A stretch of 38,119 bases of DNA from an uncultured Clostridia bacterium (GTDB lineage: Bacteria > Bacillota > Clostridia > Christensenellales > Aristaeellaceae). The stretch lies in NCBI GenBank assembly GCA_937906775.1, contig CALCUD010000145.1:1-38119 (forward strand), in the 5' to 3' direction. The notes beneath the pieces are model-generated. The model saw nothing but the letters and a program-made list of their open reading frames with translations. It ran no database searches and was not told where the DNA came from. Positions 1 through 6,297 of the stretch are shown here, piece after piece (position 1 is the stretch's first letter; every line of letters begins with the position of its first letter). Both the position numbers and the translations under genes were made by a program.

Positions 1-1
1 T

Positions 2-1276
2 GCAACTGTCTATGGTCTGGAAGTTGATTTCCCCAACCGGCGCTGCACCCGGATTGCCGGTGCTGTTGGAAAGACACCCGGAACTTCTTTTGATGGGATT
101 GCTGCTTTCGGTGGAAGATACCGTTGCAATCTGACTGATGGTGGTGTTGAAGTTGCCAAGTATGGGGATGTCGGATATTCCGAAACCGGTGCTTTGACTT
201 CCGCTATTACCATTGGTGAAGGTGAAAGCGCTGTTACTTATGCTGTTGGCACCAAGGTTCAGGTTATGGTCAAGCAGCCCAAATTCTATTACAAGGTTGT
301 TCCGCTGGTTGTTGATAAGATTTCCGGTGGTCGGGGTTATCATATGCGGAAAGCCCGTTACTATGTCAGTGATACTCCCCGTGACGGATTCAAGCTTCAT
401 CCCCTTTTCAAGGGTGATAAGGATTTTGTTTATCTGTCTGCTTATGAAGGCAGCCTGTATGATGAATCCGCTTCCGCTTATATTCTGGATGACAGTCAAG
501 TTGCTGATTTCACGGCAAGCACCGGTGACAAGCTGTGTTCCATTGCGAATGCAAAGCCCATGTCCGGACTTACTCAGAATGCAACCAGACGGAATACCGG
601 CATTCTGGCTGAAAACCGTGGATCCGGTTGGTACCAGTCTTTTGCTGAAGGTGCTGCTGCTACTCAGCTGCTGTTCATGATTGAATACGGAACTTTGAAC
701 TGGCAAACCGCACTTGGTGCCGGTGTCACAAACAAGGCTTCCGGTGAAGGAAATGAATCTGAACTGACCGGTGCAACAACCAACCTTGGTAATGGATCCG
801 GATCTGTTCAGAATGAAAACAACTATAACGTGATCACCTATCGTGGTGAAGAAAACGTGTTCGGCAACATCTGGAAATGGGTGGACGGTATGAACATCTA
901 TTCTGATGGTGGGAACACGGATCATCACCTGTATGTTTGCAACAACAAAACCTTTGCGGAATCCAAGAACAATGACAACTATGAAGAAGTCAACTTCACC
1001 GTTGCCATGGCGAACGGTTATATCAATGCCTTTGGATATGATCCTGACTTTGACTGGCTGTTCATCCCCAGCGAAACCGGAAACGGTGCAAGCACATCTG
1101 TTCCCGTTGGTGACTACTTCTATCAGTCCACTGATTCTGCTGGATATCGTGTGGCTGACTTGGGTAGTTCTTGGAATTCTGGTACTCATGCTGGTGGTTT
1201 CGATTGGAATGTGTACAATGCCCCTTCGACTCGTTATCGGAATATCGGCGGGCGGTTGGCATATGTTCCTGCCTGA
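2..1276 (+). CDS. DGR target protein (phage tail/fibre type, C-type-lectin-like C-terminus), 5' partial
   Basis: The frame is open from base 2, so the N-terminus lies outside the window; 424 residues are visible. The C-terminal part has the look of the FGE-sulfatase/C-type-lectin fold used by DGR targets: a GNIWKWVDG-type segment, then a final block with WN, AGGF and NIGGRL motifs. The last 41 or so codons are the variable repeat. Established DGR targets of this kind are receptor-binding tips, so a role in host recognition is inferred. It lies just upstream of the template repeat, reverse transcriptase and lysis genes, fitting the last structural gene of the tail module. The stop codon lies 10 nt after the end of detectable repeat homology. 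The upstream visible part (about 370 residues) is repeat-free and I do not recognise a specific family in it. Confidence 0.85.
   Translation, partial: ATVYGLEVDFPNRRCTRIAGAVGKTPGTSFDGIAAFGGRYRCNLTDGGVEVAKYGDVGYSETGALTSAITIGEGESAVTYAVGTKVQVMVKQPKFYYKVVPLVVDKISGGRGYHMRKARYYVSDTPRDGFKLHPLFKGDKDFVYLSAYEGSLYDESASAYILDDSQVADFTASTGDKLCSIANAKPMSGLTQNATRRNTGILAENRGSGWYQSFAEGAAATQLLFMIEYGTLNWQTALGAGVTNKASGEGNESELTGATTNLGNGSGSVQNENNYNVITYRGEENVFGNIWKWVDGMNIYSDGGNTDHHLYVCNNKTFAESKNNDNYEEVNFTVAMANGYINAFGYDPDFDWLFIPSETGNGASTSVPVGDYFYQSTDSAGYRVADLGSSWNSGTHAGGFDWNVYNAPSTRYRNIGGRLAYVPA
1145..1266 (+). repeat. DGR variable repeat (VR)
   Basis: This 122-base tract aligns without gaps to 1411-1532 (offset 266). 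There are 21 mismatches. Nineteen are at positions where the template has A (1145, 1153, 1157, 1159, 1169, 1170, 1178, 1179, 1187, 1196, 1214, 1220, 1230, 1235, 1247, 1251, 1254, 1258, 1262). The other two are 1202 (template T, here G) and 1263 (template G, here A). Changes cluster at first and second codon positions, and six template AAT codons have become TAT, TCT, TCT, CAT, ACT and TAT. This is the signature of adenine-specific mutagenic retrohoming. Confidence 0.95.
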
Positions 1277-1308
1277 TTTCATTGATTCCATTATATCTTT
1301 GGTGAAAG

Positions 1309-1322
1309 CATCCTGACGGATG
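1309..1322 (+). other. Small stem-loop downstream of VR
   Basis: CATCC and GGATG flank a four-base loop (TGAC), 42 bases after the end of VR homology. Hairpin or cruciform elements close to the VR are known to help target recognition in the Bordetella phage DGR. This one is farther away and short, so a role is only a suggestion. Confidence 0.35.
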
Positions 1323-1354
1323 TGATCATAGGTTACCGGTGCTGAAAAGGATTC

Positions 1355-1372
1355 CGGATTGTGATCAATCCG
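1355..1372 (+). other. Stem-loop between VR and TR
   Basis: A perfect 7-bp inverted repeat, CGGATTG and CAATCCG, with a TGAT loop lies in the gap between the target gene stop and the template repeat. No T-run follows, so it is not a typical terminator. It could be a DGR target-recognition hairpin, a processing site for the template RNA, or an attenuating structure for the target transcript. Confidence 0.5.
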
Positions 1373-1410
1373 AAAAGAAGCATACCAGAATACAAAAATC
1401 CAAGTTATTC

Positions 1411-1532
1411 AATCGTGTAGCTAAATTGGGTAGTAATTGGAATAATGGTACTAATGCTGGTAGTTTCTATTGGAATGTGAACAATACCCCTTCGAATCGT
1501 AATCGGAATATCAGCGAGCAGTTAGCAAGTGT
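1411..1532 (+). repeat. DGR template repeat (TR)
   Basis: This is the adenine-rich partner of the VR, holding about 38 adenines, of which 19 differ in the VR. It sits between the target gene and the reverse transcriptase on the same strand. It happens to lie in a short open frame (1339-1536), but that frame has no good start signal and is best read as the non-coding template. Its 3' end lacks the long GC-rich tract identical to the VR that marks the initiation-of-mutagenic-homing site in the Bordetella phage; homology stops at 1532. Confidence 0.93.
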
Positions 1533-1536
1533 GTGA

Positions 1537-1683
1537 ATTGATTCAAAACTTATGGTGTAAGCACTTCGGTGTTTCACATAGACTGGAAACCGGTGACCTT
1601 GCCCCTTGGCAAAACATAACAACGAAAGGGAAACGGTATTAGTAATCACCTGAAGGTGAATGAACGTTCCGTAACTCACACAT
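1537..1683 (+). ncRNA. Structured TR-RT spacer, probable part of the DGR template RNA
   Basis: No gene is visible in these 147 bases, but three short hairpins are. AAGCAC/GTGTTT closes a TTCG loop (1559-1574). TTGCC/GGCAA closes a 4-base loop (1599-1612). TCACC/GGTGA closes TGAA (1646-1659). GGTGA at 1592-1596 can also pair with TCACC at 1646-1650, giving an alternative fold. In characterised DGRs the RNA just 3' of TR primes and templates cDNA synthesis, so this spacer is the natural candidate for that function. The fold was judged by eye only. Confidence 0.55.
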
Positions 1684-2907
1684 ATGAAATCAAAAGGAAA
1701 CCTATGGAAAACCATCATATCTGATGAAAATCTTCTACTTGCACATCAAAACGCAAAGAAAGGAAAAGGCTGGTATCAGGAAGTTCAGCTTGTTGAAAAA
1801 GATATCAGTGCTGATCCAAATAATCCGTTAGGTAAGATGATCCGGAAGCTGCAAAAACGGCTGACGGATCATTCTTATCATACATCACCATATACCATGA
1901 AGCAGCGCAAGGAAGGAAAGAAGATTCGGGATCTGTACAAGCTTCCGTATTATCCGGACAGAATTGCACAATGGGCGGTTATACAGGTGATTGAACCCAT
2001 CCTGATCAAGAATTTGATTCAGGATACTTATTCAGCTATCCCAAACCGTGGAATCCATGCCGGTCTGGGCAGAATCCGAAACTGGATCAATGCTGATGTT
2101 TTCGGCACACAGTATTGTTTGAAGATTGATGCAAGACACTATTACCAATCCATCAATCACGAACTGTTGAAGGATAAGTTCAGACGGCTGTTCAAAGATC
2201 CGGATCTGATCTGGTTCATTGAAGAAGTAATTGATTCCATTGATACCGCAACGGATGAAGACCGGGAACGGTTATCAAAGCTGCTTCCGATTGATGAAAC
2301 CATTCTTGAACGGAATATCCGGGGACGGCATGAAACCCGGCAAGAACGTGAAAGAAGATATTTATCTTCCGGAATCGGTTTGCCTATCGGTAACTATTTC
2401 AGCCAATACGGTGGTAACTTCTACTTTTCAGAATTTGATCACTGGATCAAGGAAGAAAAGAAAGTGAAATATTACATGCGCTACATGGATGATATCATCA
2501 TTCTGATGGACAACAAGGAAGATCTTCATGCCTTGAAGGATGAGATTGAAACCTATTTTGAAACAAAAATGCGGATCACTCTGAAGGATAACTGGCAAGT
2601 ATTTCCTACTTTCAAACGTGGAATTGACTATCTTGGTTACCGGACATTTCTTCATTTTACGTTACTGAGGAAAAGCACCTGTCAATCTTTCAAAAGGAAA
2701 ATGATCAGCATTCGGAAGAAGCTGGATAACGGAATGCCCATGAATCAAAATGACTTCTGTTCCGTCAACAGCTATATGGGATGGCTTGGTGCATGTGATT
2801 CCTACCGTTTATTTCAAAAGTACATCAAACCTTTGAAAAAAGGACTTGAAGTGTACTATACCACCGTAATTCTAAACAGAAAGGATGAAATAACATCATA
2901 TGGTTAA
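1684..2907 (+). CDS. DGR reverse transcriptase
   Basis: A 407-residue RNA-directed DNA polymerase that would copy the TR RNA into adenine-mutated cDNA for transfer to the VR. The DGR RT motifs are visible in order. The N-terminus reads MKSKGNLW, typical of the family. AIPNRGIHAGLG is at about 118-129. The motif with the first catalytic Asp (CLKIDA) is around 145-150. IGNYFSQ at 235-241 is the form that replaces QGxxxSP in DGR enzymes. The YMDD active site is at 267-270. The length is near the family norm and the ORF looks intact. The start at 1684 is chosen from the conserved N-terminus, although its Shine-Dalgarno is weak. Its end overlaps the next phage gene by 8 bases, suggesting co-translation. 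Confidence 0.95.
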   Translation: MKSKGNLWKTIISDENLLLAHQNAKKGKGWYQEVQLVEKDISADPNNPLGKMIRKLQKRLTDHSYHTSPYTMKQRKEGKKIRDLYKLPYYPDRIAQWAVIQVIEPILIKNLIQDTYSAIPNRGIHAGLGRIRNWINADVFGTQYCLKIDARHYYQSINHELLKDKFRRLFKDPDLIWFIEEVIDSIDTATDEDRERLSKLLPIDETILERNIRGRHETRQERERRYLSSGIGLPIGNYFSQYGGNFYFSEFDHWIKEEKKVKYYMRYMDDIIILMDNKEDLHALKDEIETYFETKMRITLKDNWQVFPTFKRGIDYLGYRTFLHFTLLRKSTCQSFKRKMISIRKKLDNGMPMNQNDFCSVNSYMGWLGACDSYRLFQKYIKPLKKGLEVYYTTVILNRKDEITSYG

Positions 2908-3142
2908 TCATGGAACAGTAAGGGCAGCTACTGCCCCGGAACCTATGGTCATTGATGATTATTCCGTGTGGATTTCTGAAAACATTCATGAAGTGACTGT
3001 TCAGGATGAAGAAGGAAGTCACACTGAATATGAATACAACCTGAAGCAGTACGGCAAGGATGAATATATCCGTGCCATGGACAGCCAGCTGACAGATGCT
3101 CAGATGGCACTGTGTGATCTGTATGAAATGATTGGGGGCTGA
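2900..3142 (+). CDS. Small phage protein of unknown function
   Basis: An 80-residue acidic protein without recognised domain or membrane segment. It overlaps the reverse transcriptase end by 8 bases and its stop overlaps the next start (TGATG), so it is translated as part of the same tail-lysis transcript. Position between tail-tip genes and XkdX-like small proteins suggests a tail-associated or assembly role. It is too short and lacks the helical-bundle look of Avd proteins, so I do not call it avd. Confidence 0.75.
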   Translation: MVNHGTVRAATAPEPMVIDDYSVWISENIHEVTVQDEEGSHTEYEYNLKQYGKDEYIRAMDSQLTDAQMALCDLYEMIGG

Positions 3143-3261
3143 TGATCGTGTTCAATACCGCTATGGCAAAGATCTATGCAGAACTGATCAAGAAGGGACT
3201 GAAAACCCTTGATGATGTGCCTGAAGAACTGCGTGAAGAAGTTGAAAGACTTCTTGGCTGA
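3142..3261 (+). CDS. XkdX-like small phage protein
   Basis: A 39-residue ORF beginning in the stop of the gene before it (ATG at 3142). The sequence has the KIYAELIKKGLKTLDDVP pattern, like XkdX-family peptides found between tail-fibre and holin genes in many Bacillota phages. The function of the family is not established. The frame ends cleanly at TGA 3259-3261. Confidence 0.75.
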   Translation: MIVFNTAMAKIYAELIKKGLKTLDDVPEELREEVERLLG

Positions 3262-3298
3262 TTTCATTTTGATTCTGCTTGGAAAGGGGGTACAGGAA

Positions 3299-3424
3299 AT
3301 GGATGTGGTCTATGCAACCCTGATCGTCAAAGGAAAGAAAACCTTTGATCAGGTACCGGATCGAATCAAGGAACAGGTTCGTCAGATTCTGATTGACTTG
3401 GATTGCCCTGAATTGGCTGAATAA
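3299..3424 (+). CDS. CD1375-like small phage protein
   Basis: A 41-residue ORF starting MDVVYATLIVKGKKTFDQVP and ending PELAE. This resembles the short CD1375-type proteins that follow XkdX in clostridial prophages: an aliphatic N-terminus and a segment echoing KTFDQVPDRI. An in-frame upstream ATG at 3209 is possible, but the one at 3299 has a purine-rich ribosome site (AAAGGGGG) and matches the family. Function unknown. Confidence 0.7.
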   Translation: MDVVYATLIVKGKKTFDQVPDRIKEQVRQILIDLDCPELAE

Positions 3425-3468
3425 CGGCTTTATTTCAAAGATGTCTATTTATTCAACCAGTGTTATAA

Positions 3469-3491
3469 AACGTTTATATGAACGTTATATG
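3469..3491 (+). repeat. Imperfect tandem repeat in the pre-lysis gap
   Basis: AACGTTTATATG is followed directly by AACGTTATATG, one base shorter, inside the 87-base gap before the lysis genes. It is AT-rich and could contain or overlap a late regulatory site, but no well spaced -35/-10 pair is clear. Confidence 0.4.
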
Positions 3492-3511
3492 AAGAAAGGA
3501 AGGGATTCCAA

Positions 3512-3823
3512 GTGCCGATTGAAACAATCATTTCCCTTGCCGTTGCTGTTCTGGCATTGATCTTCACGGCACTGTCCTTCAGACGGACATCCAACAAAGA
3601 TAATGCCGGGGATGCCATGGAAAGGGCTACCATTACTGCTGACTTGCGCTATATCCGTGCTGCCATTGATGACATCAAGCTGGAATACAAAAGTCTGCAA
3701 AAGGATATTTCTGATCTGCGTGATCGAATCGTAACTGTAGAACAATCCACAAAATCAGCACACAAACGAATGGATGATTATGTGAAACAACACGGTGCTG
3801 AAACCAACAGATATACAGATTGA
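3512..3823 (+). CDS. Membrane-anchored coiled-coil protein of the lysis module (XhlA-like)
   Basis: A 103-residue protein from a GTG start preceded by AAGGAAGGG. Residues about 5-22 form one hydrophobic helix (IISLAVAVLALIFTALSF), and residues about 45-95 are charged and heptad-like. Position immediately before the holin fits the hemolysin XhlA/holin-accessory group, but Bacillus XhlA carries its membrane helix at the C-terminus. This N-terminal anchor is therefore unusual and the family name is tentative. Confidence 0.6.
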   Translation: MPIETIISLAVAVLALIFTALSFRRTSNKDNAGDAMERATITADLRYIRAAIDDIKLEYKSLQKDISDLRDRIVTVEQSTKSAHKRMDDYVKQHGAETNRYTD

Positions 3824-3837
3824 AAGGGGTGATCATC

Positions 3838-4107
3838 ATGATCAACTGGAAAGTTCGCTTTCGGAACAAAACGTGGTTAGGTATGTTCCTTTCCTTGGTG
3901 GTTGGGTTTGTGTTCAATATGCTGAAGTTGTTTGATGTCACACCGGCTATCACGGAAAACCTTGTTACCAACATTATTGGTCAGATTCTGACATTCCTTG
4001 GTCTGATCGGTGTGCTGATTGATCCTACTACTGCCGGTGTTGGTGACAGTGAACGGGCTTTGGGTTATACCAAACCTTGGGATGATGAAGAAGTGATTGA
4101 TGAATGA
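3838..4107 (+). CDS. Phage holin, phi LC3 family
   Basis: An 89-residue small membrane protein that would form the lesions releasing the endolysin. The MINWKVRFRNKTW start, two hydrophobic stretches (about 17-35 and 46-65) and the IDPTTAGVGDSERALGYTKP tail are hallmarks of the phi LC3 holins. The start at 3838 has AAAGGGG at a good distance. An in-frame ATG 18 bases upstream overlaps the previous stop and is less likely. Its end overlaps the endolysin start by 4 bases (ATGA). Confidence 0.9.
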   Translation: MINWKVRFRNKTWLGMFLSLVVGFVFNMLKLFDVTPAITENLVTNIIGQILTFLGLIGVLIDPTTAGVGDSERALGYTKPWDDEEVIDE

Positions 4108-5027
4108 AAACAGCTGCTGAAGTTGAAAATCTTGTGACTGACTGGAAAAGCCAAGGCATTATATATGCTGACATGTGTGTGAAGCTGGCTGAAGCTTGCA
4201 TGGGATGGGCATATGTCTTTGGTGCAAGGGGTGATTATTGTGAACCGGTCAACAGAAGAAACCGGTACCGTGATGATCATCCTACCATTAAAACAAAATG
4301 TAAAAACTTCAACGGTAAAGACAGCAGTGGTTGTTCCGGATGTACTTGGTATCCGGGTGGTAGAACAAGAACCTATGATTGCCGGGGATTCACCTATTGG
4401 GTGATCAAAAAGGTGACCGGGGTTGAAATCATGGGTGCCGGTGCTACCAGCCAATGGAACAACAATGATAACTGGTCTGAAAAAGGTGAAATTGCCAACA
4501 TGCCCAATGTGGTCTGCTGTGTGTTCAAGCGGGTAGGAAACACCATGGAACATACCGGGCTTCATGTAGGCAACGGCAAAATCATTCACTGTTCCGGAAC
4601 CGTGAAAACCGGAAAAACAACGGATAAAGGATGGACACACTATGCCATTCCCGCTTGTCTTTCCGGTCAGCCCACCATTTCTGGAAGTGTACCTGTGAAG
4701 TCCACCAACCTTCAGAAAGGCAGCAAAGGTGATGCCGTTGTTGATCTTCAGAAAACCTTGATGAAGCTTGGTTATTCTTTACCCAAGTATGGTGCTGACG
4801 GTGACTTTGGCACTGAAACGAAAAATGCAGTAATCCAGTTCCAGAAGGATCATGGTCTGACTGCTGATGGAATTGTTGGTGCCAATACCAAAGCAGCTTT
4901 GGCAGCTGCCGACAATCAACCGGCAATCAAAAAGCTGTTTACTGTCACCATTCCGGATCTGGATCAGATCACTGCTGAAGCGCTGATCAAGACCTATACT
5001 GGTGCAGTCATGGTTGAAAAATCATGA
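4104..5027 (+). CDS. Phage endolysin: NlpC/P60-type amidase/peptidase with peptidoglycan-binding domain
   Basis: A 307-residue cell-wall hydrolase without signal peptide, so export depends on the holin next door. The N-terminal domain (about 15-185) has the P60-like Cys in YDCRGFTYW (Cys93) and a His in EHTGLHVG (about 150-154). A peptidoglycan-binding-1 repeat lies at about 200-268 (LQKGSKGDAVVDLQ, then DGDFGTETKNAV). A short C-terminal tail (about 278-307) is unassigned. Extra Cys residues at 46, 66, 77 and 80 lie in an insertion before the catalytic Cys and might bind metal or form a loop, which is inference. Confidence 0.9.
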   Translation: MKTAAEVENLVTDWKSQGIIYADMCVKLAEACMGWAYVFGARGDYCEPVNRRNRYRDDHPTIKTKCKNFNGKDSSGCSGCTWYPGGRTRTYDCRGFTYWVIKKVTGVEIMGAGATSQWNNNDNWSEKGEIANMPNVVCCVFKRVGNTMEHTGLHVGNGKIIHCSGTVKTGKTTDKGWTHYAIPACLSGQPTISGSVPVKSTNLQKGSKGDAVVDLQKTLMKLGYSLPKYGADGDFGTETKNAVIQFQKDHGLTADGIVGANTKAALAAADNQPAIKKLFTVTIPDLDQITAEALIKTYTGAVMVEKS

Positions 5028-5046
5028 TACTAACCTGTTACTAACC
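5028..5046 (+). repeat. Direct repeat at the prophage end
   Basis: TACTAACC occurs twice, separated by TGT, immediately after the endolysin stop. Short direct repeats at a phage end can be integrase arm-type sites, but with no integrase or second junction in view this is only a candidate. Confidence 0.35.
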
Positions 5047-5115
5047 GGTGGATTTTCACGAATCCGGAAAAATCCTGAAGGTGGTGAAACCCTTGAAAAA
5101 GTTGATTTCTTGATG

Positions 5116-5145
5116 TTTACGGATTGAACAAATTTATGGTATAAT
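5116..5145 (+). promoter_or_regulatory. Promoter for ftsY
   Basis: TATAAT at 5140-5145 is preceded by TTTACG at 5116-5121 with an 18-base spacer. The -10 is consensus and the -35 matches 4 of 6. It lies in the AT-rich junction after the prophage, so ftsY expression is independent of the phage genes. Confidence 0.6.
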
Positions 5146-5171
5146 ACGACCTGAAAAGGAAAGCATGGCAT

Positions 5172-5243
5172 CCGGACGGTCCGGGGGACAGGCCCAGACA
5201 GGTTCTGTCCGGCGGCTGTCCCTGCTGACAGGGATACAGGAGG
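5172..5243 (+). promoter_or_regulatory. Hairpin-rich ftsY leader and ribosome site
   Basis: Three consecutive inverted repeats fill the leader. CCGGAC-G-GTCCGG is at 5172-5184. GGACAG and CTGTCC pair over 5186-5210. TCCCTG-ctga-CAGGGA is at 5219-5234. The last lies just before AGGAGG (5238-5243), which is 5 bases from the ATG. ACAGG recurs four times. The arrangement could control translation initiation or protect the mRNA end; no known riboswitch is recognised. Confidence 0.4.
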
Positions 5244-5248
5244 CGCTT

Positions 5249-6163
5249 ATGAGCGATGAAAAAAAGAAGGGCTTGTTTGCCCGCCTGCGGGAGGGACTGA
5301 GCAAAACCCGCGGGAATATGACGGAAAAGGTCGACGAAATGGTCCGGGAAAACCGGAAAATCGACGATGATTTTTACGAAGAGCTGGAAGACATCCTGCT
5401 GATGGCCGACTGCGGGCTGAAAGCCACCGAGCTGATCATCGGCGAGCTGAAGACGCGCGTGGAAAGGGACAAAGTCAGGGACGCCGCCGCCGCCCGCGAT
5501 ATGCTGAAGCAGATCATGACAGAGCAGATGGACATTCCGCGCCCGCCGCTCAAATGGCCCATGGTGATGCTGGTCGTCGGCGTCAACGGCGTCGGAAAGA
5601 CCACCACCATCGGCAAGCTCTCATTGCGGTTCCAGGGGATCGGGCGGAAGGTCATGCTTTGCGCCGGGGATACTTTCCGGGCTGCCGCCGCGGAACAGCT
5701 GAGCGTATGGGCTGAGCGGGCCAGGGTGCCGATCGTGAAACACGAGGAAGGCGCCGACCCCGCCGCGGTCGTGTATGACGCGATTCAGGCCGCGAAGGCG
5801 CAGCAGGCGGATCTGCTGATCGTGGACACCGCCGGGCGGCTGCACAATAAAAAGAATCTGATGGACGAGCTGAACAAGATGCGCCGGGTCATCGACCGGG
5901 AATATCCGGAAGCGGATACCCGCTGTATCCTTGTACTGGACGCCACCACCGGGCAGAACGGCCTGGTTCAGGCCCGCGCCTTCAAGGAGGTGGCCGAGAT
6001 CAACGGCATCATCCTGAGCAAGCTGGACGGGACCGCCAAGGGCGGGATCGCGCTTGCCATCCGGCAGGAGCTGGAGGTGCCGGTATGGTATATCGGCGTC
6101 GGCGAGGGGATCGACGATCTGCAGCCCTTCAACGCGAAAGATTTTGTGGAGGCGTTGTTCTGA
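5249..6163 (+). CDS. ftsY: Signal recognition particle receptor FtsY
   Basis: A 304-residue SRP-family GTPase that pairs with Ffh at the membrane to deliver ribosomes to the Sec translocon. An N-terminal four-helix region (about 1-90) is followed by the G domain: GVNGVGKTT at 111-119, DTFRAAAAEQ at 141-150, DTAGR at 193-197, SKLDG at 257-261, then the C-terminal GEGIDDLQPF. The usual T in TKLDG is S here. The start at 5249 is preferred because AGGAGG precedes it; an in-frame ATG at 5165 would add 28 residues. The long acidic A domain of E. coli FtsY is absent, as is common in Bacillota. A prophage lies directly upstream. Confidence 0.95.
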   Translation: MSDEKKKGLFARLREGLSKTRGNMTEKVDEMVRENRKIDDDFYEELEDILLMADCGLKATELIIGELKTRVERDKVRDAAAARDMLKQIMTEQMDIPRPPLKWPMVMLVVGVNGVGKTTTIGKLSLRFQGIGRKVMLCAGDTFRAAAAEQLSVWAERARVPIVKHEEGADPAAVVYDAIQAAKAQQADLLIVDTAGRLHNKKNLMDELNKMRRVIDREYPEADTRCILVLDATTGQNGLVQARAFKEVAEINGIILSKLDGTAKGGIALAIRQELEVPVWYIGVGEGIDDLQPFNAKDFVEALF

Positions 6164-6246
6164 GTCTGACGATGCCGCTGCGGGGGTATTTTCGGGGTTG
6201 GCAACGCGGTTCTTTCGCATACGAACGGGCCGCCGGTATAACAAAG

Positions 6247-6278
6247 GGCGCTTCGCGATAACAGGCGAAGCGCCTTTT
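6247..6278 (+). terminator. Rho-independent terminator after ftsY, possibly bidirectional
   Basis: GGCGCTTCGC and GCGAAGCGCC form a perfect 10-bp stem with an 8-base loop followed by TTTT. On the opposite strand AAA precedes the stem, so it may also end the convergent GH9 transcript. Confidence 0.9.
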
Positions 6279-6297
6279 CTTATACGTTTTTACAGGG

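Larger units (their letters stand above)
1145..2907 (+). mobile_element. Diversity-generating retroelement cassette (VR-TR-RT)
   Basis: The cassette has the three essential parts in the order VR, TR and reverse transcriptase, all on the plus strand. The TR/VR pair shows adenine-biased divergence and the RT has DGR-type motifs. No accessory variability determinant (avd, about 120 residues) or HRDC-type accessory gene is found within the 134 bases between target stop and TR, the 147 bases between TR and RT, or directly after the RT. It may lie upstream of the window, or be replaced by another protein. Confidence 0.93.
1..5050. mobile_element. Right end of a prophage (tail/DGR/lysis modules)
   Basis: The segment carries phage tail-end, DGR, holin and endolysin genes in the usual order for phages of Bacillota. 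Its base composition is clearly more AT-rich than the GC-rich genes that start at ftsY. All genes read on the plus strand with short gaps or overlaps. The left end lies outside the window, so no integrase or attL is visible. The right boundary is placed between the endolysin stop and the ftsY promoter; no tRNA or clear att core is seen there, so the exact end is inferred. Confidence 0.85.

Noticed and set aside
1339..1536. A 65-codon ORF covering the template repeat, as a separate gene
   Set aside because: It has no ribosome site and its coding content is the TR itself; resemblance to the target protein is due to the repeat.
2900..3142. avd gene of the DGR
   Set aside because: 80 residues is short for Avd and the sequence is acidic without the long basic helices expected.
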